In this document: positions 33,981-45,356 of the stretch, piece by piece | Layout of the letters: every line of letters starts with the position of its first letter | How positions within the stretch are numbered: position 1 is the first letter of the stretch | The notes under the pieces: model-generated | What the model was told of the DNA's origin: nothing | What the model saw: the letters and a program-made list of their open reading frames with translations, nothing else | Databases searched by the model: none | Origin: Cadophora sp. MPI-SDFR-AT-0126 | Taxonomy: Eukaryota > Ascomycota > Leotiomycetes > Helotiales > Ploettnerulaceae | Length of the DNA: 64,000 nucleotides | Direction of reading: 5' to 3' | NCBI GenBank assembly: GCA_020747065.1 | Contig: JAGMVK010000003.1 | Location: 2,542,001-2,606,000 of the forward strand | Made by a program: the position numbers and the translations under genes

Positions 33981-36900
33981 ATGGCCTCATCAATGGGTCC
34001 ACCACAGCCAGCTGGCTATAGCCTTCGAGTTCAGCTTTTTGGACCAACGGCCTATGATGCGAACGACAAACCAATACGCTGTTTCCGCGTCGTCGCGTCT
34101 CCGGAGTATACGGTAGAAGAGTTCTGTGCGGAGGCTTCGAGGATTCACCAGATCAATTACGGAACGTAAGTTTTTATGCGTCCCAGCTCGATCTCGATCT
34201 CCGGCTTGTGCTAATGGCTTTGTAGACCTCTTACACTCAAGAAGGTTCAAGATGACCAGCAGTTCGACATTACCCAAAGTGAAATTTTGGGGAATCTCTT
34301 CGCCACAGCTTCTACCATTCGATTTGTCCAAGCTTCATCGATTCCCGGCAGAGAAGATTCTGTTGCACCAAATTCCGCCCTCCGATTCGACCCAACCGTG
34401 AGCCGCAAACGCGACAGAGAAGGAAGCGCAAGGGTGAATGGATCTACGACGGCCAATGCATGGAGACCGAACAAACGTCAGAGGGTGGCAGATCCAGACG
34501 AACCTTTACCATCTCGGGAGAATGGGGATCGGGCTAGGGAAACTTCGAGGCCGGCGAATGGTCGCATCTCCGAGGCAAATATGATACCGAATTCCCAAGA
34601 GAGTATCGTTCTTGGCAACAACAACGAGCCTTTTCACAATTCGCGACATGTAAGAAAATCGCGCTCCTCAATTTTCAAGGCGGTGAGGGAGATTGCTGAA
34701 ACTCCTCCACCGTCTCCACCCCCACCTGTGTTGCTTCGTTCTCCCTTTGATGAGTACGGTTCAGCTGATCAGCAGATGAACCAGCACGAGCTTGACGAAG
34801 ATTCCAATATCCAGTCGCAGAGGCACCACTCGAGTCCTTTGGGCGAAGCTACAGCTCGGGCGCAGTCGCAAGGATCAAATCCAAGATCGAAGAGCGCAAG
34901 TTACCACATACAACGAGCTACAGAGCGTGGAACATCAGTGTCAACCGCAGCTACGAGCCCATTGTCGGTCGACCAACGTCTCACGCAGAATGGCGCTGCT
35001 TTCGCCAGCCAGCGTAGGCGACCAGAATCTCGGCCAGCCGAACGAGAGCCGAATGGAAAGCCTGGTCTGTCGTACGATGAAAGTAGCATATACGAGAACA
35101 TTGCGTCAGATGATGAAGAGTTTGGTCTTGCGAGTATTGCGAAGGGGAGGAAGGCTTCCTTGAAAGCGAGGAACAGTCCTTCTGGCTTACCGGGTCTGGA
35201 ATGGTCTAAAACCAAGTTCAATACCCCACCTAGCGGCAGCCGCCGAAGTTCTGCTTCTAAGGAGCAGATTACTCCGGGTGAGCTTCCTCTCACACCCAAT
35301 AGCAAGGAACGAGAAGCGAGGCAGAAGCAAAAGCAGAGGCAGGAAGCGGAGGAGGCAAGGAGGACCAGACTTGCTGCTGCCGAGGCTCGTCAAGCCGAGG
35401 AAACTCTCAAAGCTGAGGCAAAGAGAGCTGAATTGGAGGAGCACGAGCGAATCCAAGTTGAGGACTTCAAGCGTGGTGAAGCTGAGAGGAAAGCAGCCAT
35501 CGCTAAGTCTGCTCGACTTGAGAAAGAGCGCGAAGAGAGGGGAAAACGGGAGGCTGAAGAGGAGAGACTTCGTGAGGAAGCTCGTATCGCGAAGGAGAAG
35601 GCTGAAGAGGAGAAACGTGCCGAGGAGGAACGCCTGGCGCAAGAGAAGGCTGTCGCTGATGAGGCCGAGAGATTGCGCAAGGAGAAACAGGAGGCAGCTG
35701 CCGCAGCTCTGAAGCAAAAGAAGAAGACACCAACTCCGGAAGAGTTTTGCCATACCAAATCGACTTCTCCAATCCTACCCAGACCTAGTGGCAGAACCCC
35801 ATCTTCTTCTTCTCAGATTCAGTCAACAACTCCATTCATCCCTGGCCAGAGGAAGTCGGCTCTCAAACGCCCGGCTTCATCTCAGGCAATGAGAAGTTCT
35901 TCTCCGGCAGGATCCAAAGCTTCGACAGACGATTCTACTGGAGTCGGTATTGAGATCCAGATGCCATTTCCAAAGAATCACAATCGACGTGTATCCTTCC
36001 GCGACGAGCCCGAGGACAACGTTACCCCCATCAAACCTCAAAGCCGAATTCTACCACCAAAGGCTGGGACGCCGAAGTCAACGCCTAACCTCTCCACACC
36101 AAAACCTTCGCCCAATGATGCAACTCCAAGCAGTTCGACACCCAAGCCATCTGGTCTGGCTACCAAGGCTGCAAGTGCTCCTGACACGGCCCCAAGGGCT
36201 TCACAAGGCACGAGTAAGTCTCACTTTAAGATATGGTCTTCGTGTTTTAATCAAATTACAGTTCTGCCACCTCCCAGATCAACTAGACCCATTCTTCCTC
36301 CCGGCCGCTCTGCTGGGAGATCGAGCCTTGGCCGAACTATCACGCCGGTCCAGTCAAAGATCAGTCCAGCTCCAAAAGAGCCAACTCCCGAAGTCACGAA
36401 GAAGATCTCGCCCGTTCCAGCGCCTGCAGGTCGCCAGAGCATCACACCAGTTCCAGCACCCAAAGGTATGCTTAAGAATTGTCGTAAATTTATATTTTCT
36501 CTTTGGTTTCCGTCTGGACTTTCATGCTCATAATTAGAATGCGTGGCTGATATCCTTACAGAAGTCACGTCTGCTAAATCAGAGCTCAAGCAGCCTGTTG
36601 ACGTCGAAATTTCTTCGGACGATTCCGAAGAAGATATTCCCAGCCGGTCGACACCCAAGAAACAGCCACTTGGCCTTCACTATCCAGAAAGTTCCAAGGT
36701 AGCTGTGATACCAGCTACTGAAGAAGATTCATCCGACGATGAGGAGGTCGAGCCAGCCAAGGAAGTTGACGCGGACGAAACCCAGAGCCACAACTCTTCG
36801 CCTCGTGATAGTCGCTCACCTGTGATCTTCAGCCAACATCCAAGATCCACCAATAGTGTCAAAGCTCGTAATTATGAGCCGCCTGAGACCGATAGTGGCT

Positions 36901-37796
36901 CAGAGTCCGAAGCTGATGATGATGAAGACGACGAGGACCAAGATGATGAAGACTCGGACCTTGAGGACGAGCTCACATCAATGCCGAGGAACGAACTTGT
37001 GGACGATGAGGCCGAAGAAGGAACATCCAGTTCCGGCTCGGAAGACAGTAAAGATGATGAGGAAGAAAATGAAGACGAGGATGAAGAAGTTGAAGTGCCC
37101 AACTCAAGCCCACCAGTATTACCACCGCACAAGCACCAGGCCAGCCCTAAGCCCGCGGGGATAAACTCAAGTAAGGAATCACTCTCCGATGAGGGGCACA
37201 ATACTCAAGACGAGATCGATCAGCAACTAACTTCTTCTCTCTATGAAGCTCATTCGACCATCCCAGCATCCAGTGCAATCGTCTACCCACCATCGTCTAG
37301 CGCTGCACCAAGGCCAGCAATGAAGATCGGCGTGAGTTTGAGCAGTCTAAGCAAAAGCAAATCAATGCTTGCAACGTCCTCGGCGATCAAGCCGGTTGTA
37401 GGTCGAAGTGGGCAGCGGACTTTGCAAAATATGGAAGACGAGGATAGTGAAGAGAGTGAGGAGAGCGATGACGAATCTTCCGATGGCTCCGAATTCGAAG
37501 AACCAAAGTCTACCCAGAAAGCAAAGTCACCCGCTCGCCGCGATGCTTCTTCCGATTCCGACTCGAGTGGAGATTCGGATTCGGACTCAGAGGGCGAGGA
37601 CGCACGAAGGAAGATCCGTGATGAATTGGCGCTCCAGATTGCTGGAGTAAAGGGTAACGAGAACCTGAATCTGCTCAGCCCCAAAGTGTACAAGACCAGT
37701 ACACAGCAGCAGGACACAGGCAAGGAGCGCAAAAAGAAGGCGGAGAAGAAGACGGATAAGTACGTGTCTGGGTATCATTTCAACACCAGCTTTTGA
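33981..37796 (+). CDS. Net1/Dnt1-like nucleolar protein
   Basis: Four exons (33981-34165, 34226-36213, 36262-36465, 36562-37796) encode 1203 residues. The N-terminal 100 residues (YSLRVQLFGPTAYDANDKPI ... INYGTPLTLKKVQDDQQFDI) match the Cdc14-phosphatase-binding N-terminal domain of yeast Net1/Cfi1 and fission yeast Dnt1. A long Ser/Pro/Arg-rich region follows. A strongly charged Glu/Lys/Arg coiled coil lies at about residues 345-480 (KQKQRQEAEEARRTRLAAAE), then Ser/Pro/Thr-rich segments. The C-terminus has long acidic runs (DDDEDDEDQDDEDSDLEDE) and a basic end. Net1-type proteins hold Cdc14 in the nucleolus and link rDNA silencing, RNA polymerase I and mitotic exit. That role is inherited from the family. 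The third exon is flanked by a 48-nt intron that is a multiple of three and stop-free. Confidence 0.85.
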
Positions 37797-38632
37797 GTTT
37801 GTGGAAACGGCTATGGTGAACAGAGTGTGGTCTGCGCTACAAGGAAAAGGAAAGGAAATTACATCATGAATAGAGAGAGCGGGTCTCGGAGATAGGATCG
37901 CGGCGATTGGGAATCGCTCATTGAGCTACTGGATACGGGTCATGTTGTGAATGGACGGAGTGCAATGCGCATAGGCTGCATGTTTCTGTGTGTTCGGGTT
38001 GCGTTAATGTTGTAGAATACCAGAAATGACATGGAATTCGCGCTACCCTCTCTTGTGCTCCCAATCTAATGCCTTGTTTTCTCAGTCTAGTAGACTTATG
38101 CCAAGGACTTGCGAGTGGAGCGTCCTACTTTCTTTTTGTGGTTTGACTGGCTAAGAGCGTTTGAAATGAAAGTGCTTATTCGATGCCAGAATGTATTTCT
38201 CTGGCTTTTCGTGTTTCAGCGTTCCACTGTCCACAGACGACTTTACCTGCTGCTTTTATTCACTGCAGCGAATGCCACGTATCATCATGAGCTCCTCGAT
38301 CTCAAATGTATTATTATCAAGGACCGTGGCTGCTGGAGTGGCTGCTGGAGTGGCTGCACTACTTAATTTTATACAAATGAAAGACCAGTTCGCAGCGCAC
38401 CATATCATGCCACCTCATGATAAATAAGCGAGAGGACAACAAACGCCCGCCATGGAAGAATGCTGGGCCAGATCATAGAAACAGGGCAACAGCAGGCGAA
38501 GTAAGGCGAGGAAGATGATCATCATTCATTCGAATACAAAGGTCATTACGCTAGCTGAACCATCAAAAAAGACTCCATTCAAAACACCAACTCCATACGC
38601 CGGTCCTTTTCCCATTTAAAATCGATCATCAC
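37797..38632. other. Intergenic between convergent genes
   Basis: 3' regions of the Net1-like gene (+) and the peroxidase gene (-). The GTGGCTGCTGGA unit is repeated near 38.33-38.36 kb. No gene seen. Confidence 0.5.
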
Positions 38633-39866
38633 TCATCTCACCCGATCATTAATCGGCGCCGCCTTAATCTCCCTCTTCACCGACGTCCCCCTAGGCAAGA
38701 CACCCGTACAATCAATCAAACTATTCTTCCCACCGGGCACACCCAACAAAGCCATCTTGGCCATCGCGTTCGCATAGGCGCTACTCCATTTCCCCTGCGA
38801 GTTCACGAAGCCCGAGAACTCTTTACCGACGACGGGATGCTGCGCGAGATTGACGTCGCTGACGAAGGAGGCCATGCCTGGGACAGGCTTGAGCGTGTTG
38901 GAGTAGTAGTGCACGTCCCAGATTCCGGGGCTGTCGTCTTGGGCTGTCCCGGGTACGATGTCTGGTTGGCCGAAGGCCTTTGAGGTAGAGTGTGCGCCGA
39001 GGAGGGCGGCGAGTCTGAGAAGATGGAATGTTAGCTGCAGATCATGCAGTACAACGCAGTCTTCTGAGATATACATGTGTATAAGTTTATGGAAGGACTT
39101 ACTCATTGGCCGTGAACCCCTTGGCCTGGAAGAGCGCGAATAGAGAGTCTCCACTGCCGTGGGCATCGGGGAGGCCATTCTTTGGGTTGGGCGTAGCAGT
39201 GTCCTTGCGGCCAACAAAGGTCTGCACTTTTGGGCCACCGGGGCAGGTCAGTGTCGCAACTGAGGCGGCGACTTGGAGGAGGTCTGCGACGGAGATGGGG
39301 TTGGCGGTGCTGTTGTACTTTGTCTGCAATACGAGGAGCTTTCTGCTGATGTCTTGGAGGCCGTTGTTCTCTGGGCGGTCGAAGGCTTCACCAGCAACTC
39401 TGGGAGGGGGTCAGTAAGTGAAATTTATGTCTGGCAAGATGTTGGGTGAGGAGCGTACACGAGTGAACCATCACAACCTCCTGTTGATCCTTGAGACTTA
39501 TCCCAAGTCCCGCAGTCATGGAATGCAGCCTGCAAGTCTTGTTAGAGAGAGGAACGATTCTCATTAAAGAATTGGTCATACCCGAATAGCTGCTCTTGCG
39601 TCGTCGTTGCACTGACTAGGTGTCGTACTCCTGTCGATGAACATTCCTGACATCTCAGCAACTATCGATGTCCAGATAGCTGGACATGCACCACGTGTCT
39701 CGATCTCTGCAGGCGCAGGGGAACGTGTGAAGATATTGCCATAGTCTGGGAGAGAGCGACGAAGTTTGTCTGTGCACTCAGCGAGAGTACTACGGACATC
39801 AGTCAGGCTCAGACCATGGACTGTTGATGCTGCCGCCGCAGTGAAGATAATAGGAGTAAGACGCAT
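38633..39866 (-). CDS. Secreted heme peroxidase (class II plant/fungal type)
   Basis: Four exons (39866-39582, 39529-39459, 39399-39103, 39014-38633) encode 344 residues. It starts with a signal peptide (PIIFTAAAASTVHG). The active site is clear after splicing: distal Arg95 and His99 in AIRAAFHDCGTW, the structural turn GSTGGCDGSLV, and proximal His226 in LAALLGAHSTSKAFG. The mid-part ISVADLLQVAASVATLTCPG and FVGRKDT are also typical of the superfamily. No obvious Mn-binding triad or surface Trp can be assigned by eye, so substrate range (phenols, Mn2+, dyes) is open. The length fits secreted ascomycete class II or hybrid-type (AA2) peroxidases. The gene lies on the same strand as, and about 1.6 kb downstream of, the N-demethylase-like gene and a multicopper oxidase gene. 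Confidence 0.92.
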
Positions 39867-41421
39867 TGTGGCGAGGGAGAAAAATGTCTTGGAATCCGCT
39901 CTATTACAGCTGATTGATTTCCTGTAAGACTGAGTAACGTTGGGGAAGATGATGCGAGAGTGACTTCACACATTGGAGATATCCGGTGTTACTTATAGAG
40001 AACTTCATGTCTGCAACTGTTGTTCGAGATTGCCAATCAGTTGCGTATCTTACCTTCTGTGGCTGATGAGAGTTTCTGGCTTTTGAGCTGCTGCAAAAAC
40101 CAAACGTCTGGATCCTATCACCACTCAGCAATGATACCATCCACAATAATGAGCATGATCTCAGGTCGGCTTCTCATTTTTCTTCCACGGCGTTTCCCCA
40201 ACTTTGCTATTGGCAAGTCCGGAGTTGGTACCGTGGAACATTGCGGAGCTTTGAGCAACAGAACTGTCAACATTGGTCCGATCTATCCATGACCTGATAC
40301 TCATCTTGAAGGCTCGTTCTAGACAATCACGTCCAGAGAGAAAAGCTTTCTAGCGTCCGAGATCTGTCTATGGCTTGTATCGAGATTCCATACATTTGGG
40401 TTTTGGCGTCGTGGAAGTTCCCATATCCAAGGCTTAGTGTTGACAAGCTTTGGAGGCGAACTTAGCAGATGCTTGAATGATGACACATTGAGGCTCTCTC
40501 GTTCGTCGAAGACCGATGGTCAAGCTGTCCAATGATATTCAGCGCATTGGAAATGATTCCTGATGATCCCACATCAGGTGTCTGCTAGAGTGCTTCGGCA
40601 AGGCGTATGCTCGGTATTGTCGGTGTGGCCGGTCGGACGATGCTCGCTGGAGCGGTGAAACTCCCGGTATAATCCATGAGGAAGTGTTGAAAGTTCTGTC
40701 GGCCAGCACACGGGGCCGCACGTGGCTCATGGCTTGTAGCTGATTCTGCAGGTCATCAAGGGCACACGTACGAAGTACTCCTGACGATCTCGAGTCTAGA
40801 ACCTTGGAGAGCTGAGGTGGGGGTTTTCCGCAGTCGTTGGTAGGTCAAGTGTCGTGTTGTTAATGTGGCGTTCCTTAAGCGAGGAATGCTGTCCCGATGC
40901 AGAAACAGTGCCTTGGCCCCTTGGCACTGCAAGCCTCGAACACGCATGATTGTTCCTGATCCCATGTGGGATGATTTTTCTTCAGCACGGGTTTTATTCA
41001 ACTGTACCAGGTCTTTGTACAGGCCATGTTTCAGAGACCTCCCAATACATTATGCAGCGCACCTGACTGCATGCATATGCATCTGCCTGCCTCTCCCTGA
41101 TGGTATTTCTTCTGCAGTAAGGTATTCACAGAACCCCACTCGTTTTGTACAACTCACTTTGGATCCGTGGGAGCCTTACCTTGCATGCATGCATATAGCT
41201 CAAGCATTTCCCAACCAGCCGTTAAGCTTTGTAAGCCAAGTCGCCGAAGTTCTTCAAATAAGCACTTGATGCGATTGGAAGAGATACGAATTGCTATTCA
41301 TGCTGTATTGATTCCAAATCGTAAAAATATCTTCTAGACCGCTGCACATCCGGCCCCAGCCCGGATCTTCAGCTCCTCTGCCCAGTGAGCTTACTTCTTC
41401 AACAAAGGAAGCCAATCCGCC
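39867..41421. other. Intergenic, no gene seen
   Basis: Contains the promoter of the minus-strand peroxidase just above 39866. Remaining frames are short, on both strands and without motifs. Confidence 0.5.
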
Positions 41422-42843
41422 TTAGCTTCTCAGGTAAGCCTTGACAGCTTCACCCCAGACCACACCACGCTTGTAAAAGTGCATGGCAGGCGTACTGCCT
41501 TCTTTCAGACCGTCAATAGCCTGGGCTAACTCCTCGCCAAGGCCCTCTTCTTTGATGTCGCTCAGCGGATAATGGTAAGTTTTGAAGTTGAAGACTAGTG
41601 CTCTGGTGTTCGGAAGACGATGCAGAAGCTGGCGCTCGCACCGCACGAAAGTCTGTGCTAGTCATGTCAGGGATGTTGTTCCTGATCCATGGGATCGGGA
41701 ATGGCAGAAGCAAGGGAGGGTGGGAGAAAGACTTGCCGTGTTGACGTCCACTTCTTCGTCTACCGTTTCCTCGCCTTCATAAAAGTGTAAGCCGCTGGCT
41801 GCAAATAGCTTCTCCTCGGTGTTGATGGACCACTAGTTGAGAGTCAGAAAAAATTCGAGGAAATTTTGGTCCGATAACTTGCATTGGCTCTCTTCACCAC
41901 TTTCCCGACCTCTAGCCTGTCGAAGAATCTGTCCATGCTCAACTCGAGTTTTTGCTTGTATCCTGGAACGGGAGTGTGGATGTCCCTTAGCTTCAATCCC
42001 AGCTTCTCTTTTGTGTTGAAGCCTGCTGGGAAGCAGGTCACGTATCCCTTCAAAGAATATCCGTCGCCATCGTCAGATGGGAGGAGAATTAAAATATCCT
42101 CGTCCAAGTTCTCGCCAAGGATTTCAAAAGTTTTGACAGGGCTTGACGAGGGCTGAAGAGGAAGATGTTGTGCAGTTGTATGGTTGAGAAGCCCAAGCGA
42201 AGTGACACTGAACATTGTTGGATACCGAGTAGGTAGATATATATTTATCAGCCATGTGTATAGTTCATCAATAGCATGTTTGACCTCCGGCCTGGCTTGA
42301 ATGGCAATATCGTGGTGCTCTTGCATGATCTGTTTGCGAAGCGTTATACGATCCAAGTAATTACGGTCCATTTCTATGAGTTCTGAGAAATTTGAAGTGT
42401 TCACAGCTACGATATGGTTAGCTCACTTCGGTCCTTGACCACTTTGAGAACTCCTCACCCATCGTCAGGTGGTATTTTGGTTTGAAGGGACGGATCTTCA
42501 ATGGTGGTGCCGTCCGCCAGTCAAAATCCGACAGTGGGTGAATTGTGAAGGGACCCGTTCCGACATTGTCGTTGGTCGATAACGGTAGCTTTTCGCTTTG
42601 CAGTGTTTTGTTCCTCTAAATGAAAGTCAACAGTTGTGCTTTCGAGACGGAGTATCTAGATAAGCCTGTGGCACTTGTGTCACACTTTGAGACTGAAGTA
42701 CTTGTGTAGGCGCAGGACTTATAGAATAGCGAACAGTACAACTTTTTCGAACTTACCTTATCTCTAAACAAACGTGGATATATGCTTCGCAGAATGTATA
42801 CTGCCAACGCCCCCGCACAAGCCATGAGAAGTGAAGAATACAT
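41422..42843 (-). CDS. DUF3445 heme-dependent oxidative N-demethylase-like protein
   Basis: Five exons (42843-42757, 42615-42459, 42406-41883, 41832-41737, 41652-41422) encode 364 residues. An N-terminal hydrophobic helix (LLMACAGALAVYILRSIY) suggests membrane anchoring. Family landmarks appear in order: IRPFKPKYHLTM, EMDRNYLDRI, LYTWLINIYLPTRYPTMF, EDILILLPSDDGDGY, CFPAGFNTKEKLG, IHTPVPGYKQKLELSMDRFF, RANWSINTEEKLFAASGLHF, FVRCERQLLHRLPNTRALVF, and YKRGVVWGEAVKAYLRS at the end. These match the DUF3445 (heme-dependent oxidative N-demethylase) family. The substrate in fungi is unknown. Introns 3 and 4 both use GC donors (GCAAGT), the only choice I found that keeps the conserved motifs in phase. 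The gene begins about 0.4-0.6 kb downstream of the multicopper oxidase stop, on the same strand. Confidence 0.88.
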
Positions 42844-43257
42844 CGCTTTTGACTTGCCAAAGCAACACAACGAGATTCTAGATAAGTAGTCTAATGTGTA
42901 AAATTAATGAAGGAAGTTCTTGTCTCAATTACAGAAATGATCGTTGAGTCAACGCGAGATAGCCAGGTAATCGGAGCTCTTAGCAGTGGACCTCGCTTGT
43001 ACATTCCCAAAGTGGAAGTCCAAGAATGGGGGAGATTTCACGTGATGTTAACAGAGTCAAAATGAGAAAGAGTCCACGATGCATTAAATCGAGAGTATGA
43101 CATTCTAAATACTCCTAGGTTCCCCCAAAATCCCCTCCTGCGCCTTTCCGTGTGCAAAAAGGGGTAATCATCTAAATGAACGGCTTCGTCAAATAAGGCA
43201 AACAATTTCTACAATTTTTCATCAATGTCGTAAAGTCATGAGTCTGTACATCATCCC
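42844..43257. other. Short intergenic between two same-strand redox genes
   Basis: Holds the promoter of the N-demethylase-like gene (-) and the 3' UTR of the multicopper oxidase gene. No further feature recognised. Confidence 0.5.
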
Positions 43258-45356
43258 TCACTTCTTCTTCGTGGTTGTTGTTGTCTTTGGCTTGTCCTCG
43301 GACTTAGTTGTCGTCGGCTTGGTAGTGACTGGTGCCGGAGTGGTACTCCGCGTGCTTGTGGCCAATGTGCTTGGCGTAGAGGTTGTAGATGCGGGAGTGG
43401 AGCTTGACTTGGATGATGTGGGAGGGTTCTTGTAGTACTCATCAAGAGCATCCTCTATAGCCTTCGCATTTGGTTAAGCATCCAAATTCTGCATGCCGGG
43501 AAGCATGACATCCTGTACGCTTCTAAGGTCGGTACCGCTGTAAGCCTTGGCTCTGAAGACTGGCGCCATCGGATCGTTGAAGGAGACCTTTTCAGGGTAT
43601 CCAAGCGAAGAGAGATCAACCTGACTGACATTGAAGGCGGCCATCATGTCATGATCTTCGTGTACGAGGTTGTGGCAATGGAACATGTATAGTCCGGACC
43701 AAGGGGCGAAGTTAGCGATCACATCGACTTGCTCGTTGGTCCCCAGATAGACCACGTCCTTGAGAGCGGCAGCTTCGTAAGGGGTAACTCCGTTACGGCC
43801 AGATCCCGTGCGCGAGACAACCTGCATATCGATGAGGTGGATATGAATTGGGTGACTCCATCCTGGCGTGGAAATTAGTGACTTGTCAATTCTGAGAAGA
43901 AGATCTACATACCACCACTCTTGTTGACCAGTCTCCATCTTTGCGTTTTTCCTTGCTTGGGCCAGGCAATAACACGATTCTTTGCATCTTCAAAGCCGAC
44001 ACCGTTGATGAGCCACTGGCCATTTTTTCTGCCGAACTCGAAAGTCTGATCGATGGTAGTGCGCGAAGCTGGAATGGCGAGATCGGCCAAGTGCTCTCGG
44101 ATGTTGCCATTGCCCTCGGATGAGAATGTGTCGTTGCCAACGACGAAGCGAAGTACTTTGTCAGTGGCGGGGTAATCGGTGTTGGTTTGGAAGTCTCGTG
44201 CGTTCATCAAAGTCATGTTTTGGCCTTTGTACTTGTCAAAGTCGATGATGATCTCCCATCTCTCAGCCATGGCGATGACGAGAGATGTTGTCTCAACTGG
44301 ATGGTCGAGGTAGCCAGCATCGGCGCCAACAACAGTAAATGGAATTTTCGTCTTGGGATCGGCATCGGCAACAAGATAGAGATTGTAGGATCGGGAGATT
44401 GACGCATCGAGAAGTCTGAACTTATACTTGCGATTCTCAACGTTCATGTAGGGCCAAGGCTGACCATTCACAGTGTTCACATCTCCAAACAAGCTGTCAC
44501 GCTCATTCTCTGGAGATAGCAACTTGCCGGTGCTGAGGAATTGCTTGGTAGCAAGCATCAAAGGAACATCGTAATCTCCAGAAGGAAGCTTAAGATCTTC
44601 ATTTGCGGGATCTTTGAGGATGTAGAAGCCCGCTTGTCCGAAGTAGGCATTGACTGCTGTCTCACCAATGGCATCTATAAATCAGATTGTGAGCGAGGGT
44701 TTACTCAGAGCAGTGTGCAAGCTTACGGTCATGATACCAGAGTGTTCGTTCCGGCTGAGCATTGGGATAGTAGTAGTCTTTATACTGGCCGTTGGAAATG
44801 ACATCCTCAGCCCAACCATCAAAGGGAGTTCTCGAGTATGACCTGTGTGGGTGTTAGTGAAGTGTCGTACAAGATCTGAGATTAGGTAATCATACCCATG
44901 AAGATGGATAGAAGAGTCGCGCTTTGACTTGTTGATGAAGCGAACAATAGCCTCCTCTCCTCTCGTCACATGGATCGTTGGTCCAGGAGCAATGCCGTTG
45001 TATCCAGTAAGTGAAGTCGTTTGCAATCCTGGGTAAATTTGTTTCTCGAAGTCTTTGATTTCAATCTCAAAGTAGTTGATCTTCTTCCCAGTAGTTGTGT
45101 TGGTGTAACTAGTGATTGGATCTAGCGAAGGTGGAATAGGAAGTGGATTTTGGAAGATTTGCTTGTATCTAAATTATGTCAGCATCGGCAGTGGTGAAGA
45201 CTGTAATAACTCCAGAGCTGACGAAGATACGACGTGGAATGATGTGTGACTGATCTGATGTCAAACTTACTCTGGGGATGCCCATGGCTTGATCCCGGCA
45301 TAAGCCTTTGAGCCAAACAAGGCTGCGGCATACAGTGACAAGTGTTGTGCGTGCAT
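43258..45356 (-). CDS. Bilirubin-oxidase-type multicopper oxidase, premature stop near C-terminus
   Basis: Exons 45356-45271, 45168-44896, 44842-44727, 44674-43913 and 43862-43474 encode 541 residues up to a TAA at 43474-43476. All copper ligands are present: HLHG (117-120), WYHDHA (155-160), HPIHIH (416-421) and HCHNLVHEDHDM, with T1 Cys475, His480 and Met485. The first copper motif continues SYSRTPFDGWAED as in Myrothecium bilirubin oxidase rather than the HWHG form of basidiomycete laccases. A short hydrophobic N-terminus (LSLYAAALFGSKAYA) is a probable secretion signal. Such enzymes oxidise phenols, pigments or bilirubin with O2 reduced to water. After the TAA the same frame stays open for 71 codons (PNAKAIEDALDEYYKNPP, then Ser/Thr/Lys-rich) to a TGA at 43258-43260. 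The annotated range includes this extension, because it probably belonged to the original protein. The catalytic domain itself is complete. Confidence 0.88.

Noticed and set aside
35187..35772. Long Leu/Ser-rich antisense ORFs opposite the Net1-like coiled coil
   Set aside because: Expected by-product of Glu/Lys-rich coding sequence read backwards.
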